Part shown: positions 1 through 8,904 of the stretch, piece after piece
How positions within the stretch are numbered: the stretch's first letter is position 1
Layout: every line of letters starts with the position of its first letter
Translations under genes and position numbers: made by a program
From: Marinilabilia sp964403175
GTDB taxonomy: Bacteria; Bacteroidota; Bacteroidia; Bacteroidales; Marinilabiliaceae
Direction of reading: 5' to 3'
Length of the DNA stretch: 64,000 bases
Assembly (NCBI GenBank): GCA_964403175.1
Contig: CAYOFH010000002.1
Location: 13,143 to 77,142 of the forward strand
The notes under the pieces: model-generated
What the model saw: the letters and a program-made list of their open reading frames with translations, nothing else
Databases searched by the model: none
Told to the model about the DNA's origin: nothing

Positions 1-1
1 G

Positions 2-733
2 CACACCACTTTCATCGAATTTCCTGATGATGAAGAAGCTTACAAGTATGGTGTCCAATCGGAGCTTCACGCCAGTGACTTCTTTTTTGATCTGGGCGCT
101 CAGTACACCCAACCGATATCACCAGATGAGTCTCTGACTGTTGGCCTTACTTTTCGCCCGAACACAGCAATTAAGGGTGATTTTCAAAGAACTGTAGCCA
201 AAGGAAATAATTATGCAGATGACGGGAGGCTGTTTGGCTCAAATTATGTAATTCCTGAGGCTTCAGACACTTCAAATATTTCAGGCTTTGACATGGCTCA
301 ATCCCTGGGCGTTGGATTATCCTACCGGAAAAATGATCAACTTTTACTGGCCGCAGATTTTGTCACTTCCAAATGGGGAGATGTAACTTTCCCCGACGGA
401 CATACGCAGACCACCAATAGCATGCAGATGTCAGCAGGAGCCGAATATACTCCTGACAGCCGTTCGGAAAACTATCTTTCCCGCATGAAATATCGTGGTG
501 GGGTGAAGTTTGGAGAAGAGTACATTCAAATTGGGAATGACAAAATCAACAACTTTGGCATAACTTTTGGTATTGGTTTACCATACAATAGATCAAAGAC
601 CTCAGTTAACCTGGTTTTTGAGTATGGAAACAGGAAGCCAACGGGCAATCTGGATATGACTGAGACATATGGTAAATTCACATTGAATTTCACATTCCAT
701 GAGTTTTGGTTCAACAAATGGAAGTTTCAGTAA
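2..733 (+). CDS. Outer-membrane beta-barrel protein (OMPP1/FadL-like), C-terminal part
   Basis: The reading frame is open from the left edge, so the N-terminus lies outside the window and 244 codons remain. The sequence alternates polar and hydrophobic residues as in transmembrane beta-strands (for example LGVGLSYR and LLLAADFVTSKWGDV) and ends in an aromatic-rich strand, as outer-membrane barrels do. The GVGLSYR...ADFxxxxW pattern resembles the OMPP1/FadL transport family. In many Bacteroidota a porin-like gene of this kind stands before the TPR, LptC and CNNM genes that follow here. The substrate cannot be inferred. A Met at 293 is internal to the frame and is not a convincing start. Confidence 0.7.
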   Translation, partial: HTTFIEFPDDEEAYKYGVQSELHASDFFFDLGAQYTQPISPDESLTVGLTFRPNTAIKGDFQRTVAKGNNYADDGRLFGSNYVIPEASDTSNISGFDMAQSLGVGLSYRKNDQLLLAADFVTSKWGDVTFPDGHTQTTNSMQMSAGAEYTPDSRSENYLSRMKYRGGVKFGEEYIQIGNDKINNFGITFGIGLPYNRSKTSVNLVFEYGNRKPTGNLDMTETYGKFTLNFTFHEFWFNKWKFQ

Positions 734-775
734 CCTAAACACCCAAGTCAACAACATTTATTCTGATTTTTTATT

Positions 776-783
776 TACCTTTG
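776..783 (+). promoter_or_regulatory. -7 promoter element for the TPR-lptC unit
   Basis: TACCTTTG matches the Bacteroidota -7 consensus TAnnTTTG. It lies in the 224-bp gap after the porin-like gene and about 175 bp before the TPR gene. No good -33 TTTG is seen at the expected distance, so this is a plausible rather than firm promoter. Confidence 0.4.
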
Positions 784-957
784 CACCTGTTTTAAAAAAA
801 ATTGTTTTTTACTGACACAAATCATTAAAACAACCGGGAATAAAGAGATTACGGGATAACCGAGAAGGCAAAGTAATATCAACAAATCAGACAGAAATAG
901 TATAGATCAAAAAGCAAGAGACCAACTATTTCTGATTATAAACAAAAAATTTTTCTC

Positions 958-2313
958 ATGAAAGCGTTTGCAATAATAACATTAGGAATGCTGTTGTCAA
1001 CAGTTCAGGCTTTTTCTCAAAAAGGAGTGGAAGACGGATCGAAATACGGACAGGGAGAAGACAGCATTACATGCCTGAAAAACCTCTCCCTTTACACGGA
1101 GCTGGCTAAACAGAACCGCTATGATGAAGCTTTCCCTTATTGGGAAGAAGCATTTAATGATTGTCCTTTATCTACCCGCAGACTCTATACCGACGGGGTG
1201 AAAATCATGAGACACAAATTAATAAATGCTGACAGCCAGGCCGATAAAGATAAGCATTTCAAAGAGCTTATGAATGTTTATGACCAACGTATTAAGTACT
1301 TTGGAGATCACCCCCGCTATGGCGTACCTTATATAAAAGGATTGAAAGCCATTGATATGCTGAAATTCAAAAAACAAGACAGTGAAGTAAGGAAAGAGGC
1401 ATATCAGATTTTAAAAGAATCCATTGAAGGAGGCAAAGAATCTACTCAAGCAGCTGTTTTTGCCGTTTTCATGACCAATACAGTGGCCTTGTTCAAAGAT
1501 GGCGAAATCACTGCAGAAGAGGTAGTAAACAACTACACAACTACCACCGACCTGCTGAATGCCCAGATAGAAAACCCCAGGATGGCCAAACGCAAAGATA
1601 CTCTTAAGAATCTGGCAGAAAGAATTGAAGGGTTATTTGCACGCAGTGGTGCTGCAGATTGTAACACTCTGGACAGAATTTTCTCTCCACAACTTGAAGA
1701 TCATAAAGATGATCTCCCCTGGTTGAAGCGTGTCAGTCGCCTGCTGGCTCAGGAACTATGTGAAGACATGGAACTTCTCTACAAAGTATCGGAATATCAG
1801 CACCAGATAGAACCCTCACATTCATCAGCTTATGGACTTGCACGTATGTACCTGAAATCAGAAGAAACAGACCGTGCAGTTGAGTTCTATGAGGAAGCCA
1901 TTAACCTGGTGGAAGATGAAGAGCAGGAAGCAAAATATTATTACCAGTTAGGATTGGTTCATCTTTCTCAGAATAAATTTTCACAAGCGCGTTCAAATGC
2001 CTTAAAAGCAATTGATGCCAATCCTGAATGGGGAGAGCCATATATATTGATTGGTAAAGCATACGCAACATCAGCAAATTCTATTGGTGATGATGAATTC
2101 ACTCATAAAACAGCTTATTGGGCAGCAGTTGATAAATTCAACCGTGCCAAATCAGTTGATTCTTCCGTCGCTGATGAAGCTAACGAACTGATAAGAGTAT
2201 ATCGTCAGCATTTCCCCGAAGAAAAGGAAGTATTCTTTCAGGGTTTTGAGAATGGTCAGTCTTACAAAGTAGGCGGATGGATTGACGAGAATACGACTGT
2301 CAGAACAAAATAA
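958..2313 (+). CDS. Secreted tetratricopeptide-repeat protein
   Basis: A 451-aa protein with a clear signal peptide (residues 1-21, ending AFSQ), so it is periplasmic or surface-associated. The rest is largely helical. Recognisable TPR units occur at about residues 285-370 (SSAYGLARMYLKSEETDRAV, then YYYQLGLVHLSQNKFSQARS). TPR repeats mediate protein-protein contacts, and the partner is unknown. It is followed after 2 bp by lptC, suggesting one transcript and an envelope-biogenesis role. Proteins of this kind are conserved at this position in Bacteroidales. No catalytic motif is visible. Confidence 0.8.
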   Translation: MKAFAIITLGMLLSTVQAFSQKGVEDGSKYGQGEDSITCLKNLSLYTELAKQNRYDEAFPYWEEAFNDCPLSTRRLYTDGVKIMRHKLINADSQADKDKHFKELMNVYDQRIKYFGDHPRYGVPYIKGLKAIDMLKFKKQDSEVRKEAYQILKESIEGGKESTQAAVFAVFMTNTVALFKDGEITAEEVVNNYTTTTDLLNAQIENPRMAKRKDTLKNLAERIEGLFARSGAADCNTLDRIFSPQLEDHKDDLPWLKRVSRLLAQELCEDMELLYKVSEYQHQIEPSHSSAYGLARMYLKSEETDRAVEFYEEAINLVEDEEQEAKYYYQLGLVHLSQNKFSQARSNALKAIDANPEWGEPYILIGKAYATSANSIGDDEFTHKTAYWAAVDKFNRAKSVDSSVADEANELIRVYRQHFPEEKEVFFQGFENGQSYKVGGWIDENTTVRTK

Positions 2314-2315
2314 AG

Positions 2316-2900
2316 ATGAAACACAGATTTTTCAACAAAAAAAATCACTATACAACAGCAGGCAGTATTTTTTTACTGCTTGCTGTTATTGTTTTTACCT
2401 GGTCATGCCAGTCAAACACCCATGAAGAAATAAAAGCTGTTGTTGATGAGGAGAACTTCCCTTCATTATCGGTGCTTGATCTGGAAACAGCCATAACGGA
2501 CTCGGGAAAAGTAGCTTATCAATTTATAACTCCTGAGATGAATCAATATGATAATCTGCAGAAACCATACACAGAATTTCCTGAAGGTTTGCACCTGATC
2601 ATCTTTAATGACCAGCAGGAAATTGATGCCCAGATAAAGAGCCGTTATGCTATCTATCACGAAAGTAAAGAATTGTGGGAACTGCAAGACAACGTAGAAG
2701 CAGTAAACTTCAATAATGAAGTAATTAACACAGAACAAATGTTTTGGGATTCCCGAAATAAAACGATTTATTCAGATGAGTTTGTAAAGATTACCACCGA
2801 TCAGGAAATTCTTACAGGCTATGGATTTGAAGCCGATGAAAGACTGGAGGATTATACAATCAAACGAATCAGCGGAATTTTAAGCGTGGAAGAAGAATAA
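2316..2900 (+). CDS. lptC: LPS export ABC transporter periplasmic protein LptC
   Basis: A 194-aa protein with an N-terminal hydrophobic segment (about 15-30) that anchors it to the inner membrane. The body matches the LptC beta-jellyroll family: YTEFPEGLHLIIFND, then a repeated strand pattern (AIYHESKELWELQDNVEAVN, TEQMFWDSRNKTIYSDEFV) typical of Bacteroidota LptC. LptC receives lipopolysaccharide from LptB2FG and passes it to the LptA bridge. Cys31 follows the hydrophobic stretch, but Trp at -2 makes a lipobox unlikely. The 2-bp gap to the TPR gene implies co-transcription. The other lpt genes are not in the window. Confidence 0.9.
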   Translation: MKHRFFNKKNHYTTAGSIFLLLAVIVFTWSCQSNTHEEIKAVVDEENFPSLSVLDLETAITDSGKVAYQFITPEMNQYDNLQKPYTEFPEGLHLIIFNDQQEIDAQIKSRYAIYHESKELWELQDNVEAVNFNNEVINTEQMFWDSRNKTIYSDEFVKITTDQEILTGYGFEADERLEDYTIKRISGILSVEEE

Positions 2901-3040
2901 TAAAGATTTTTTTTATCTTGCAGAAAGAACAGAGCAGGTTAAAAGTTTAAGAATCTTAAAAATAATTGATTATTCACTCATCAATTTTCTTTGCGATTGA
3001 AAGCATTTATTGGTATTTGAATATCTCAACACAAAAACTA

Positions 3041-3128
3041 ATGAAACAAGCATGGCAGTGTTTGCCTCAAAAGAACATGAATAAGTTCTTGCATGCGAGT
3101 TTCATCAGACCAATAACTTAGACGAATT
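3041..3128 (+). repeat. Dispersed palindromic repeat, copy A
   Basis: The best-folded copy of a repeat found six times in the window. The outer arms ATGAAAC (3041-3047) and GCATG (3050-3054) pair with CATGC (3092-3096) and GTTTCAT (3099-3105) around a 2x2 mismatch. An inner hairpin pairs AAGAAC (3071-3076) with GTTCTT (3085-3090). The tail is CATCAGACCAATAACTTAGACGAAT. The copy holds an intact 26-codon frame (3041-3121, MKQAWQCLPQKNMNK...). It lies co-directionally 52 bp before the CNNM/CBS gene. Whether it acts as DNA, RNA or a peptide is unknown. Confidence 0.75.
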
Positions 3129-3179
3129 TTTCACTGATAAATAACCCATGCTAATAAAATCAACTTTTTCATTTGAATA

Positions 3180-4442
3180 ATGGAATATCTACCCATCATT
3201 ATTGCTACTATATTATTCTCGGCATTTTTCTCCGGAAGTAAAATGGCGTTTCTCTCTGCCAACAAATTACATATTGAATTAAACCGCCGTACCAACCCCC
3301 GGATAGCAATACTAATTGATCGCTTTTTGCGGAAACCCGGCATATTTATTACCACCATTCTGATAGGCCACAGTATTGCACTGGTGGTATATGGCATTTA
3401 TATGGGAACGCTGTTTGAGCCCATCATTGCCAGCTATTTTTCATCAGATTTTTCAATTTTACTGCTTCAAATCATTATTTCGACCATAATAATTCTGATA
3501 ACAGCAGAGCTTTTACCAAAAATTATATTTCAGATAAATCCAACCCTGACCCTTAATATCTTCAGTATTCCTCTTACTATATTTTACGTGATTTTTTATC
3601 CTGTAACCCGTCTTACACTTGGGTTATCCAACTATCTGATCAAAAAATTCACTAAATCCAGTAATCCTGTTTCCACCGAAGATCTGGTAATCGGACGTCT
3701 GGACTTTAATCATCTGCTGGAGGAACATCAGGAAAAAGGTTCTACTGATGAAGAAATACCCCAGGAAGTAAAACTCCTGAAAAATGCTTTGGATTTTTCA
3801 TACGTTAAGATCAGGGAATGTACCATTCCGAGAACCGATCTGGAAGCTGTTGATTCCGACGAAAGCATAGAGAATCTGAGACAAAAGTTTATCGAAAGCG
3901 GACATTCAAAAATTCTTGTTTTCAAAGAAAATATAGATAATATTATAGGATACATTCATGTCTCGGAACTCTTTAAACACCCGCGCAAGCTGAAAAACAT
4001 CATCAACCCCATCACTATAGTGCCTGAAACCATGACGGCCAACAAGCTGCTGGCAACCTTCACCAAAGAACATAGAAGCATTGCACTGGTTGTTGATGAA
4101 TTCGGCGGAACATCTGGCATTGTGACACTGGAAGACATATTGGAGGAAATATTTGGAGAAATTAATGATGAACACGATGTTTCCGATTTGGTGGAAAAAC
4201 AAATTGAAGACAGCAAATACCACTTTTCAGGTCGTTTCGAAGTAGATTACCTAAACGAAAAATATCAACTGGGTTTGCCGGTTTCGGATGAATATGAGAC
4301 TCTCGCCGGAATGATCCTTACCTTTAATGAATCTATCCCCAAAGCCGGCGATGAGATCAAAATCTCTCCTTTTTCTATTCGGATACTAGATGCTACCAGC
4401 TCAAAAATAGAACTGGTGGAACTGGTCAAAGAAGAAGAATAA
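3180..4442 (+). CDS. CNNM/CorC (hemolysin-type) CBS-domain membrane protein
   Basis: A 420-aa protein with three regions: an N-terminal DUF21/CNNM membrane domain with about four hydrophobic segments (residues 1-150), a pair of CBS domains (about 205-325, with RECTIPRTDLEAVD and VVDEFGGTSGIVTLEDILEE) and a C-terminal CorC/HlyC domain (about 335-415). Family members are linked to Mg2+/Co2+ transport or resistance; the old name hemolysin is not functional evidence. In Bacteroidota a related protein, GldE, is linked to gliding, but nothing here distinguishes that role. It begins 52 bp after repeat copy A. Its neighbours are envelope genes. Confidence 0.88.
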   Translation: MEYLPIIIATILFSAFFSGSKMAFLSANKLHIELNRRTNPRIAILIDRFLRKPGIFITTILIGHSIALVVYGIYMGTLFEPIIASYFSSDFSILLLQIIISTIIILITAELLPKIIFQINPTLTLNIFSIPLTIFYVIFYPVTRLTLGLSNYLIKKFTKSSNPVSTEDLVIGRLDFNHLLEEHQEKGSTDEEIPQEVKLLKNALDFSYVKIRECTIPRTDLEAVDSDESIENLRQKFIESGHSKILVFKENIDNIIGYIHVSELFKHPRKLKNIINPITIVPETMTANKLLATFTKEHRSIALVVDEFGGTSGIVTLEDILEEIFGEINDEHDVSDLVEKQIEDSKYHFSGRFEVDYLNEKYQLGLPVSDEYETLAGMILTFNESIPKAGDEIKISPFSIRILDATSSKIELVELVKEEE

Positions 4443-4565
4443 TAATTGGTCCGTTTCCATAATCATTATAAATTCGCGCCACTTGTTAAAAGATAGGAAA
4501 ACGGATTGTGCAATTTTTTGTATATTCGTCACCTGATTTAAAAAACAAAATTAATCTGTATTCGA

Positions 4566-6659
4566 ATGGCAACTTTAGAAAGAATCAGAAGTAAAGGAGG
4601 AGTTCTTGTAGCCGTAATGATCGGCTTCGCCCTGTTTGCCTTCATAATGACCGACCTGTTCAGCTCAGGCACATCTATTTTTCAAAGATCACAAATGGAA
4701 GTGGCCGAAATCGATGGAGAATCTGTCTCCATTCAGGATTTTCAGGCACGGGTATCAGAAATGGAGGAATACACCCGCCTGAACTCAGGAGAATCTTCTC
4801 TTGACACGGAAATGGTAAACCGCCTGAGAGACCAGGCCTGGGATCAGTTAGTAAATGAAGTGTTGATGGGAGAAAAGTACCAGACACTGGGTATTGAAGT
4901 AACCTCGGCAGAATTGCTGGAAATGGTTACCGGAAACAATGTTCATCCCACCATACGACAGCTTTTCAGCGATCCACAGACAGGAGAGTTTAACAAAGAG
5001 CAGGTCATAAATTTCCTGAGATCAAAACAACATGATCCGCAAGCTAATTTTTACTGGACCTTTGTAGAAAAACAAATCCTCAATGAACGGTTATTCAGTA
5101 AATACTCTGCTCTCCTGCAAAACGGTATGATTGTTACCGACCAATGGGTTGATAGTGAAGAAAAGGCACGTAATGCCAAAGTTGATTTCAACTTTGTTCA
5201 AAGTCGTATTACTTCCATCCCCGATGAAGAAGTAGAAATTACTGACCGTGATATTGAGTCGTATTACGAAAACAACCAGGACGAATTCAAACAGAATCCC
5301 AGCCGGGACATTGAATATCTTACATTTGATGTAGAACCTACTGAGGAAGACCGCGAGCAGACCCGCCAAAGGGTTCTGGAAATGAAAGACGATTTCAGTA
5401 ATCCTGATATTGACGCGGCTCAGTTTGTAAGGATTAACTCGGATATTCCTTTCAATTCGAGATACCGGAAAGCCGGTGCTCTGGATGACGAGATCAGGGA
5501 TTTTGCCACTACCGCTGAAGAAGGCGAAGTATATGGTCCCTATTTCGAAGAAAGTACATTTAAACTGACCCGCCTGGTAGACGTTGCTCAGTTGCCGGAC
5601 TCCGTGAGAGCCAGACATATTCTGTTGCGTCAAAATCCACAGAATCCCGGCGAAGCTGATGAACTGGCAGACAGTTTGATCAACCTTATAAATGACGGAG
5701 CTAACTTTGCAGAACTTGCACGGCAATACTCTGAAGACCAGGGTTCGGCTGTCAACGGTGGTGATCTGGGTTGGTTCGGCCAGGGAATGATGGTAGAGCC
5801 TTTTGACGAGGCTGTTTTCTTCGGAAATGAGGGCGACATTGAGAAAGTAGAAACTGAGTTTGGCACTCATATTATTCATATTCAAGACAAAGGAGCACCA
5901 ACCACCAAGTATTTACTGGCTACATTAGGCCGTGAAGTAACTTATAGCTCCCAAACCTATCAGGATATTTATTCGGAAGCTACCAAGTTTGCAGCAATGA
6001 ATAATTCTGCCGATAAGTTTAATGAGGCCATAGAAGAGCAAAACCTGACAAAACGATATGGTCGTGACCTGAACAAAAACGATCGGCAGCTGGGCAACCT
6101 CGATTCGCCCCGTCCTCTTGTAAAATGGGCATTTGAGGCTGAGGAAGGCGATATGTCACCCATTTTTGAACTGGGCGATCAGTTTGTTATTGCAGTATTG
6201 ACCGATATAACAGAGGAAGGCACCATGTCACTTGAATCCGTACGCAGCAGAATAGAACGTCAGTTGCTTAACGACAGGAAAAAAGAGATTCTTGTTGAAC
6301 GGATGCAACAGGAAAAAGAAAGTGGCAAGTCATTGCAGGAAATCGCTGAAAGTTTTGAAACAGAGGTTCAGTCAGCTTCAGAAGTTGATTTTAGTGAATT
6401 CCAGGTATCAGGTGCCGGAGTAGAGCCAGCACTCGTTGCTCTTGCAGTATATTCTCCGGTAAACGAAATCTCTCATGCTGCTGCGGGCACTAATGGTGTT
6501 TACATAGTAGAAGTTACCAACAAGGAAGAAGCACAGGTTGATACTGAACAGGTAAAAGAGCAGCTTGCCACCACACTAAATTCCAAAGTAAGTTATCAAT
6601 TGCTGGATGTCATTAGAGATAATGCAGATATTGTTGATAACAGAGCCGAATTTTACTAA
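4566..6659 (+). CDS. PpiD-like periplasmic peptidyl-prolyl isomerase (SurA N-domain, rotamase)
   Basis: A 697-aa protein with one N-terminal transmembrane helix (about residues 11-32), a SurA/PpiD-type chaperone domain (about 35-240) and a parvulin rotamase domain (about 346-441). The parvulin signatures RARHILLRQNP, FAELARQYSEDQGSAVNGGD, LGWFGQGMMVEPF and TEFGTHIIHI are visible. A long C-terminal region follows. It should sit in the inner membrane facing the periplasm and help newly secreted outer-membrane proteins fold. It closes the plus-strand envelope block and is followed by a strong terminator. A -7-like TATATTCG lies at 4521-4528. Confidence 0.88.
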   Translation: MATLERIRSKGGVLVAVMIGFALFAFIMTDLFSSGTSIFQRSQMEVAEIDGESVSIQDFQARVSEMEEYTRLNSGESSLDTEMVNRLRDQAWDQLVNEVLMGEKYQTLGIEVTSAELLEMVTGNNVHPTIRQLFSDPQTGEFNKEQVINFLRSKQHDPQANFYWTFVEKQILNERLFSKYSALLQNGMIVTDQWVDSEEKARNAKVDFNFVQSRITSIPDEEVEITDRDIESYYENNQDEFKQNPSRDIEYLTFDVEPTEEDREQTRQRVLEMKDDFSNPDIDAAQFVRINSDIPFNSRYRKAGALDDEIRDFATTAEEGEVYGPYFEESTFKLTRLVDVAQLPDSVRARHILLRQNPQNPGEADELADSLINLINDGANFAELARQYSEDQGSAVNGGDLGWFGQGMMVEPFDEAVFFGNEGDIEKVETEFGTHIIHIQDKGAPTTKYLLATLGREVTYSSQTYQDIYSEATKFAAMNNSADKFNEAIEEQNLTKRYGRDLNKNDRQLGNLDSPRPLVKWAFEAEEGDMSPIFELGDQFVIAVLTDITEEGTMSLESVRSRIERQLLNDRKKEILVERMQQEKESGKSLQEIAESFETEVQSASEVDFSEFQVSGAGVEPALVALAVYSPVNEISHAAAGTNGVYIVEVTNKEEAQVDTEQVKEQLATTLNSKVSYQLLDVIRDNADIVDNRAEFY

Positions 6660-6700
6660 TTGGAAGCTGATAACAACAGATCGTTAGTGATAATATAAAA

Positions 6701-6743
6701 CAATAAAAAAGGCCGTCCCGGTTCGGGACGGCCTTTTTTATTG
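6701..6743. terminator. Bidirectional intrinsic terminator between ppiD-like gene and yqeY
   Basis: A perfect 20-bp inverted repeat (6701-6720 with 6724-6743) around a 3-nt loop. A GC-rich core (GGCCGTCCCG/CGGGACGGCC) is flanked by A6 and T6 tracts. It therefore works on both strands, ending the plus-strand envelope unit and the minus-strand dcw/yqeY unit. Confidence 0.95.
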
Positions 6744-6756
6744 TTTCATAATCAAA

Positions 6757-7212
6757 CTACGAACCGGAAAGTAATCTTTTCACAGTGTCGGAAATATCTT
6801 TTCCATCGGCTTTTCCGGCAAGTTTTTTAGTAGCCAGGGGCATAACCTTTCCCATATCCTTAACAGAGTCGGCACCTACTTCATTAATAATATTTTCCAC
6901 TTCTTTCTCAATCTCTTCAGCGGACATTTGGTCAGGAAGAAATTCTGAAATTATTTCGGCTTCAGCAATTTCCTTATCGTACAGTTCGGCCCGTCCCTGG
7001 GTCGAATAGATGGCGGCTGAATCTTTCCTCTGCTTTACCATTCGCTGAAGGAGTTTCAACTCTTCATCTTCAGAAATTTCACCCCCTGATTTCCCTGACG
7101 TTCTCATTTCAATAAGTTCTTTTTTAACACTGCGCAATGTTTCCAACCTAAGCTGATTACGAGCCTTCATGGCCCTTTTGATCTCTTCAGAAATTTTATC
7201 TGTTAAATTCAT
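6757..7212 (-). CDS. GatB/YqeY domain protein
   Basis: A 151-aa protein covering the whole YqeY family (about 150 aa). It starts MNLTDKISEEIKRAMKARNQ and carries the family patterns RLETLRSVKKELIEM, KQRKDSAAIY and AEAEIISEFLPDQMS. YqeY resembles the C-terminal tRNA-binding domain of GatB, the amidotransferase that makes Gln-tRNA, but its own function is not settled. It is the last gene before the terminator, 169 bp downstream of ftsZ, and is probably read as the tail of the dcw transcript. This placement after ftsZ is common in Bacteroidota. Confidence 0.9.
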   Translation of the reverse strand: MNLTDKISEEIKRAMKARNQLRLETLRSVKKELIEMRTSGKSGGEISEDEELKLLQRMVKQRKDSAAIYSTQGRAELYDKEIAEAEIISEFLPDQMSAEEIEKEVENIINEVGADSVKDMGKVMPLATKKLAGKADGKDISDTVKRLLSGS

Positions 7213-7381
7213 AATTAAAAAATAATTTAATGAGTGTGGTATAAAAAGTAATATTTTTGTTAAAACCGAAGCGGCGGAAATTTTTGAACCGGAGTTAACT
7301 TATTGTTATTGAGGATCAGAAATTTTCAACAACGAAGAGTTTGGCAATAAATATGCTTTTTAGACCGGACTCATTGGTATA

Positions 7382-8884
7382 TCAATCTACATTATCATGC
7401 AACCACGGATTATTATCGCTGATCCCCGGCCCGTTTTTACCATCTTTTAGCGAAAACCGGGAGACATTTTTACTTGGATCGGGCCGTTTTTGTTCTTTAT
7501 GTTCCGAGGTCCCACTTTTTTTTATAGCAACCCCACGCCTTTTAAAGGCAGGTACATTTTCCATTTCATCAATTAATTTCTCATCACTCAACTCTTCAGG
7601 CGTTAATGCAGCTGCAGACCCACTTTCAAATAGGGTTCCGCCACTGCTGCCATCAGGATTGGTGGCAAAAGAAAAGAAATCTTCTTGCTCTTCTTTTTCT
7701 TCTTCAGATGGCTTATCACTTCCGTAGAGCCATTCAATCTGCTTTTCTTTCTGACGCTCTATATCGTCAAAGTCCACTACCCTGGCACTTTCTTCTTTCT
7801 CAAATTCAATTTCTTCTCCTTCCCCATCGTTGGTAACGTTTCCCTCTTCATCCATATTGAATCTGGTAACTTTACCTGCTTCGGATTTATCATCAGGTTT
7901 CTGAATAATGTGCCCGGAAGCAAAACCGGTAGCGATAATAGTTACCCCAACCTCTTCACTCATTTGTTCATCGGTTCCGGATCCCCATATAATAGAAGCA
8001 GATACTCCAACCCTGCCCTGCACATAATCAGTGATCTCGAACACCTCATCCATGGTTATTTCATCCTCTCCCGAAGTAATATTAAGCAATATATTCTTGG
8101 CTCCCTTAATGTCATTATTATTCAGTAAAGGAGATTCCAAAGCTGCCTGAATGGCATCAATAGCCCTTTCTTCTCCGCTGGCAGTTGCTGATCCCATAAT
8201 GGCAACCCCGCTATTTTTCATCACTGTCTCCACATCGGCAAAATCCACATTAATATAACCATGCACTGTGATAATTTCTGCAATTCCCTTAGCTGCTGTA
8301 GCCAAGACGTTGTCAGCCCTTGAAAAAGCATTACTGAGCTTCAGGTCACCATACATGTCACGCAGCTTTTCATTGTTTATGATCAACAGCGAGTCCACAT
8401 GTTTTTCCATTTCTGCAATTCCCTCCAACGCCTGTTCTATACGTATACGGCCCTCGAATTTAAAAGGTATGGTAACAATTCCCACGGTAAGGATGCCCAT
8501 ATCCCGGGCAGCTTTAGCAATCACGGGAGCTGCTCCTGTGCCGGTACCACCGCCCATACCTGCTGTGATGAACGCCATTTTGGTATTATCGGCCAGAACC
8601 TGCTGAATATTTTCCAGGCTTTCAATAGCAGCTTCACGTCCTTTCAACGGTTTGTTGCCGGCTCCACGCCCTTCGGTAAGTGATTCTCCCAGCTGGATTT
8701 TGAGGGGCACCGGGCTATTGGTAAGAGCCTGGGCATCAGTATTGCAAACCACAAAACTCACATCCTTGATTCCCAATCCATACATATAGTTTACAGCATT
8801 GCTGCCACCACCGCCTACCCCAATCACTTTGATAATGGAATCGGGATTCCCGGCGATATCGAAATTCATCAAATCTTCACTCAT
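7382..8884 (-). CDS. ftsZ: Cell division GTPase FtsZ
   Basis: A 500-aa tubulin-like GTPase that forms the Z ring. The G-box GGGTGTG is at 111-117, the Rossmann glycines VGGGGSNAVN near 23-32, and the synergy loop NVDFADVETVM near 213. The core ends around residue 320. It is followed by an unusually long linker of about 150 residues, strongly acidic at first (EEGNVTNDGEGEEIEFEKEE) and basic later. The C-terminal peptide NNPWLHDNVD is the likely docking site for FtsA. The gene lies 20 bp after ftsA in the dcw operon. Most proteobacterial FtsZ proteins are near 385 aa; long linkers are usual in Bacteroidota. Confidence 0.98.
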   Translation of the reverse strand: MSEDLMNFDIAGNPDSIIKVIGVGGGGSNAVNYMYGLGIKDVSFVVCNTDAQALTNSPVPLKIQLGESLTEGRGAGNKPLKGREAAIESLENIQQVLADNTKMAFITAGMGGGTGTGAAPVIAKAARDMGILTVGIVTIPFKFEGRIRIEQALEGIAEMEKHVDSLLIINNEKLRDMYGDLKLSNAFSRADNVLATAAKGIAEIITVHGYINVDFADVETVMKNSGVAIMGSATASGEERAIDAIQAALESPLLNNNDIKGAKNILLNITSGEDEITMDEVFEITDYVQGRVGVSASIIWGSGTDEQMSEEVGVTIIATGFASGHIIQKPDDKSEAGKVTRFNMDEEGNVTNDGEGEEIEFEKEESARVVDFDDIERQKEKQIEWLYGSDKPSEEEKEEQEDFFSFATNPDGSSGGTLFESGSAAALTPEELSDEKLIDEMENVPAFKRRGVAIKKSGTSEHKEQKRPDPSKNVSRFSLKDGKNGPGISDNNPWLHDNVD

Positions 8885-8904
8885 AGTTACCTCCTTGTGC
8901 TGGG

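Noticed and set aside
5091..5885. 264-codon open frame on the minus strand inside the PpiD-like gene
   Set aside because: It lies entirely opposite a clear parvulin-domain gene, has no recognisable domain, and its length is explained by the codon use of the real gene.
7341..7727. 128-codon plus-strand frame opposite the ftsZ 3' end
   Set aside because: Serine- and leucine-rich shadow of the acidic FtsZ linker; no independent support.
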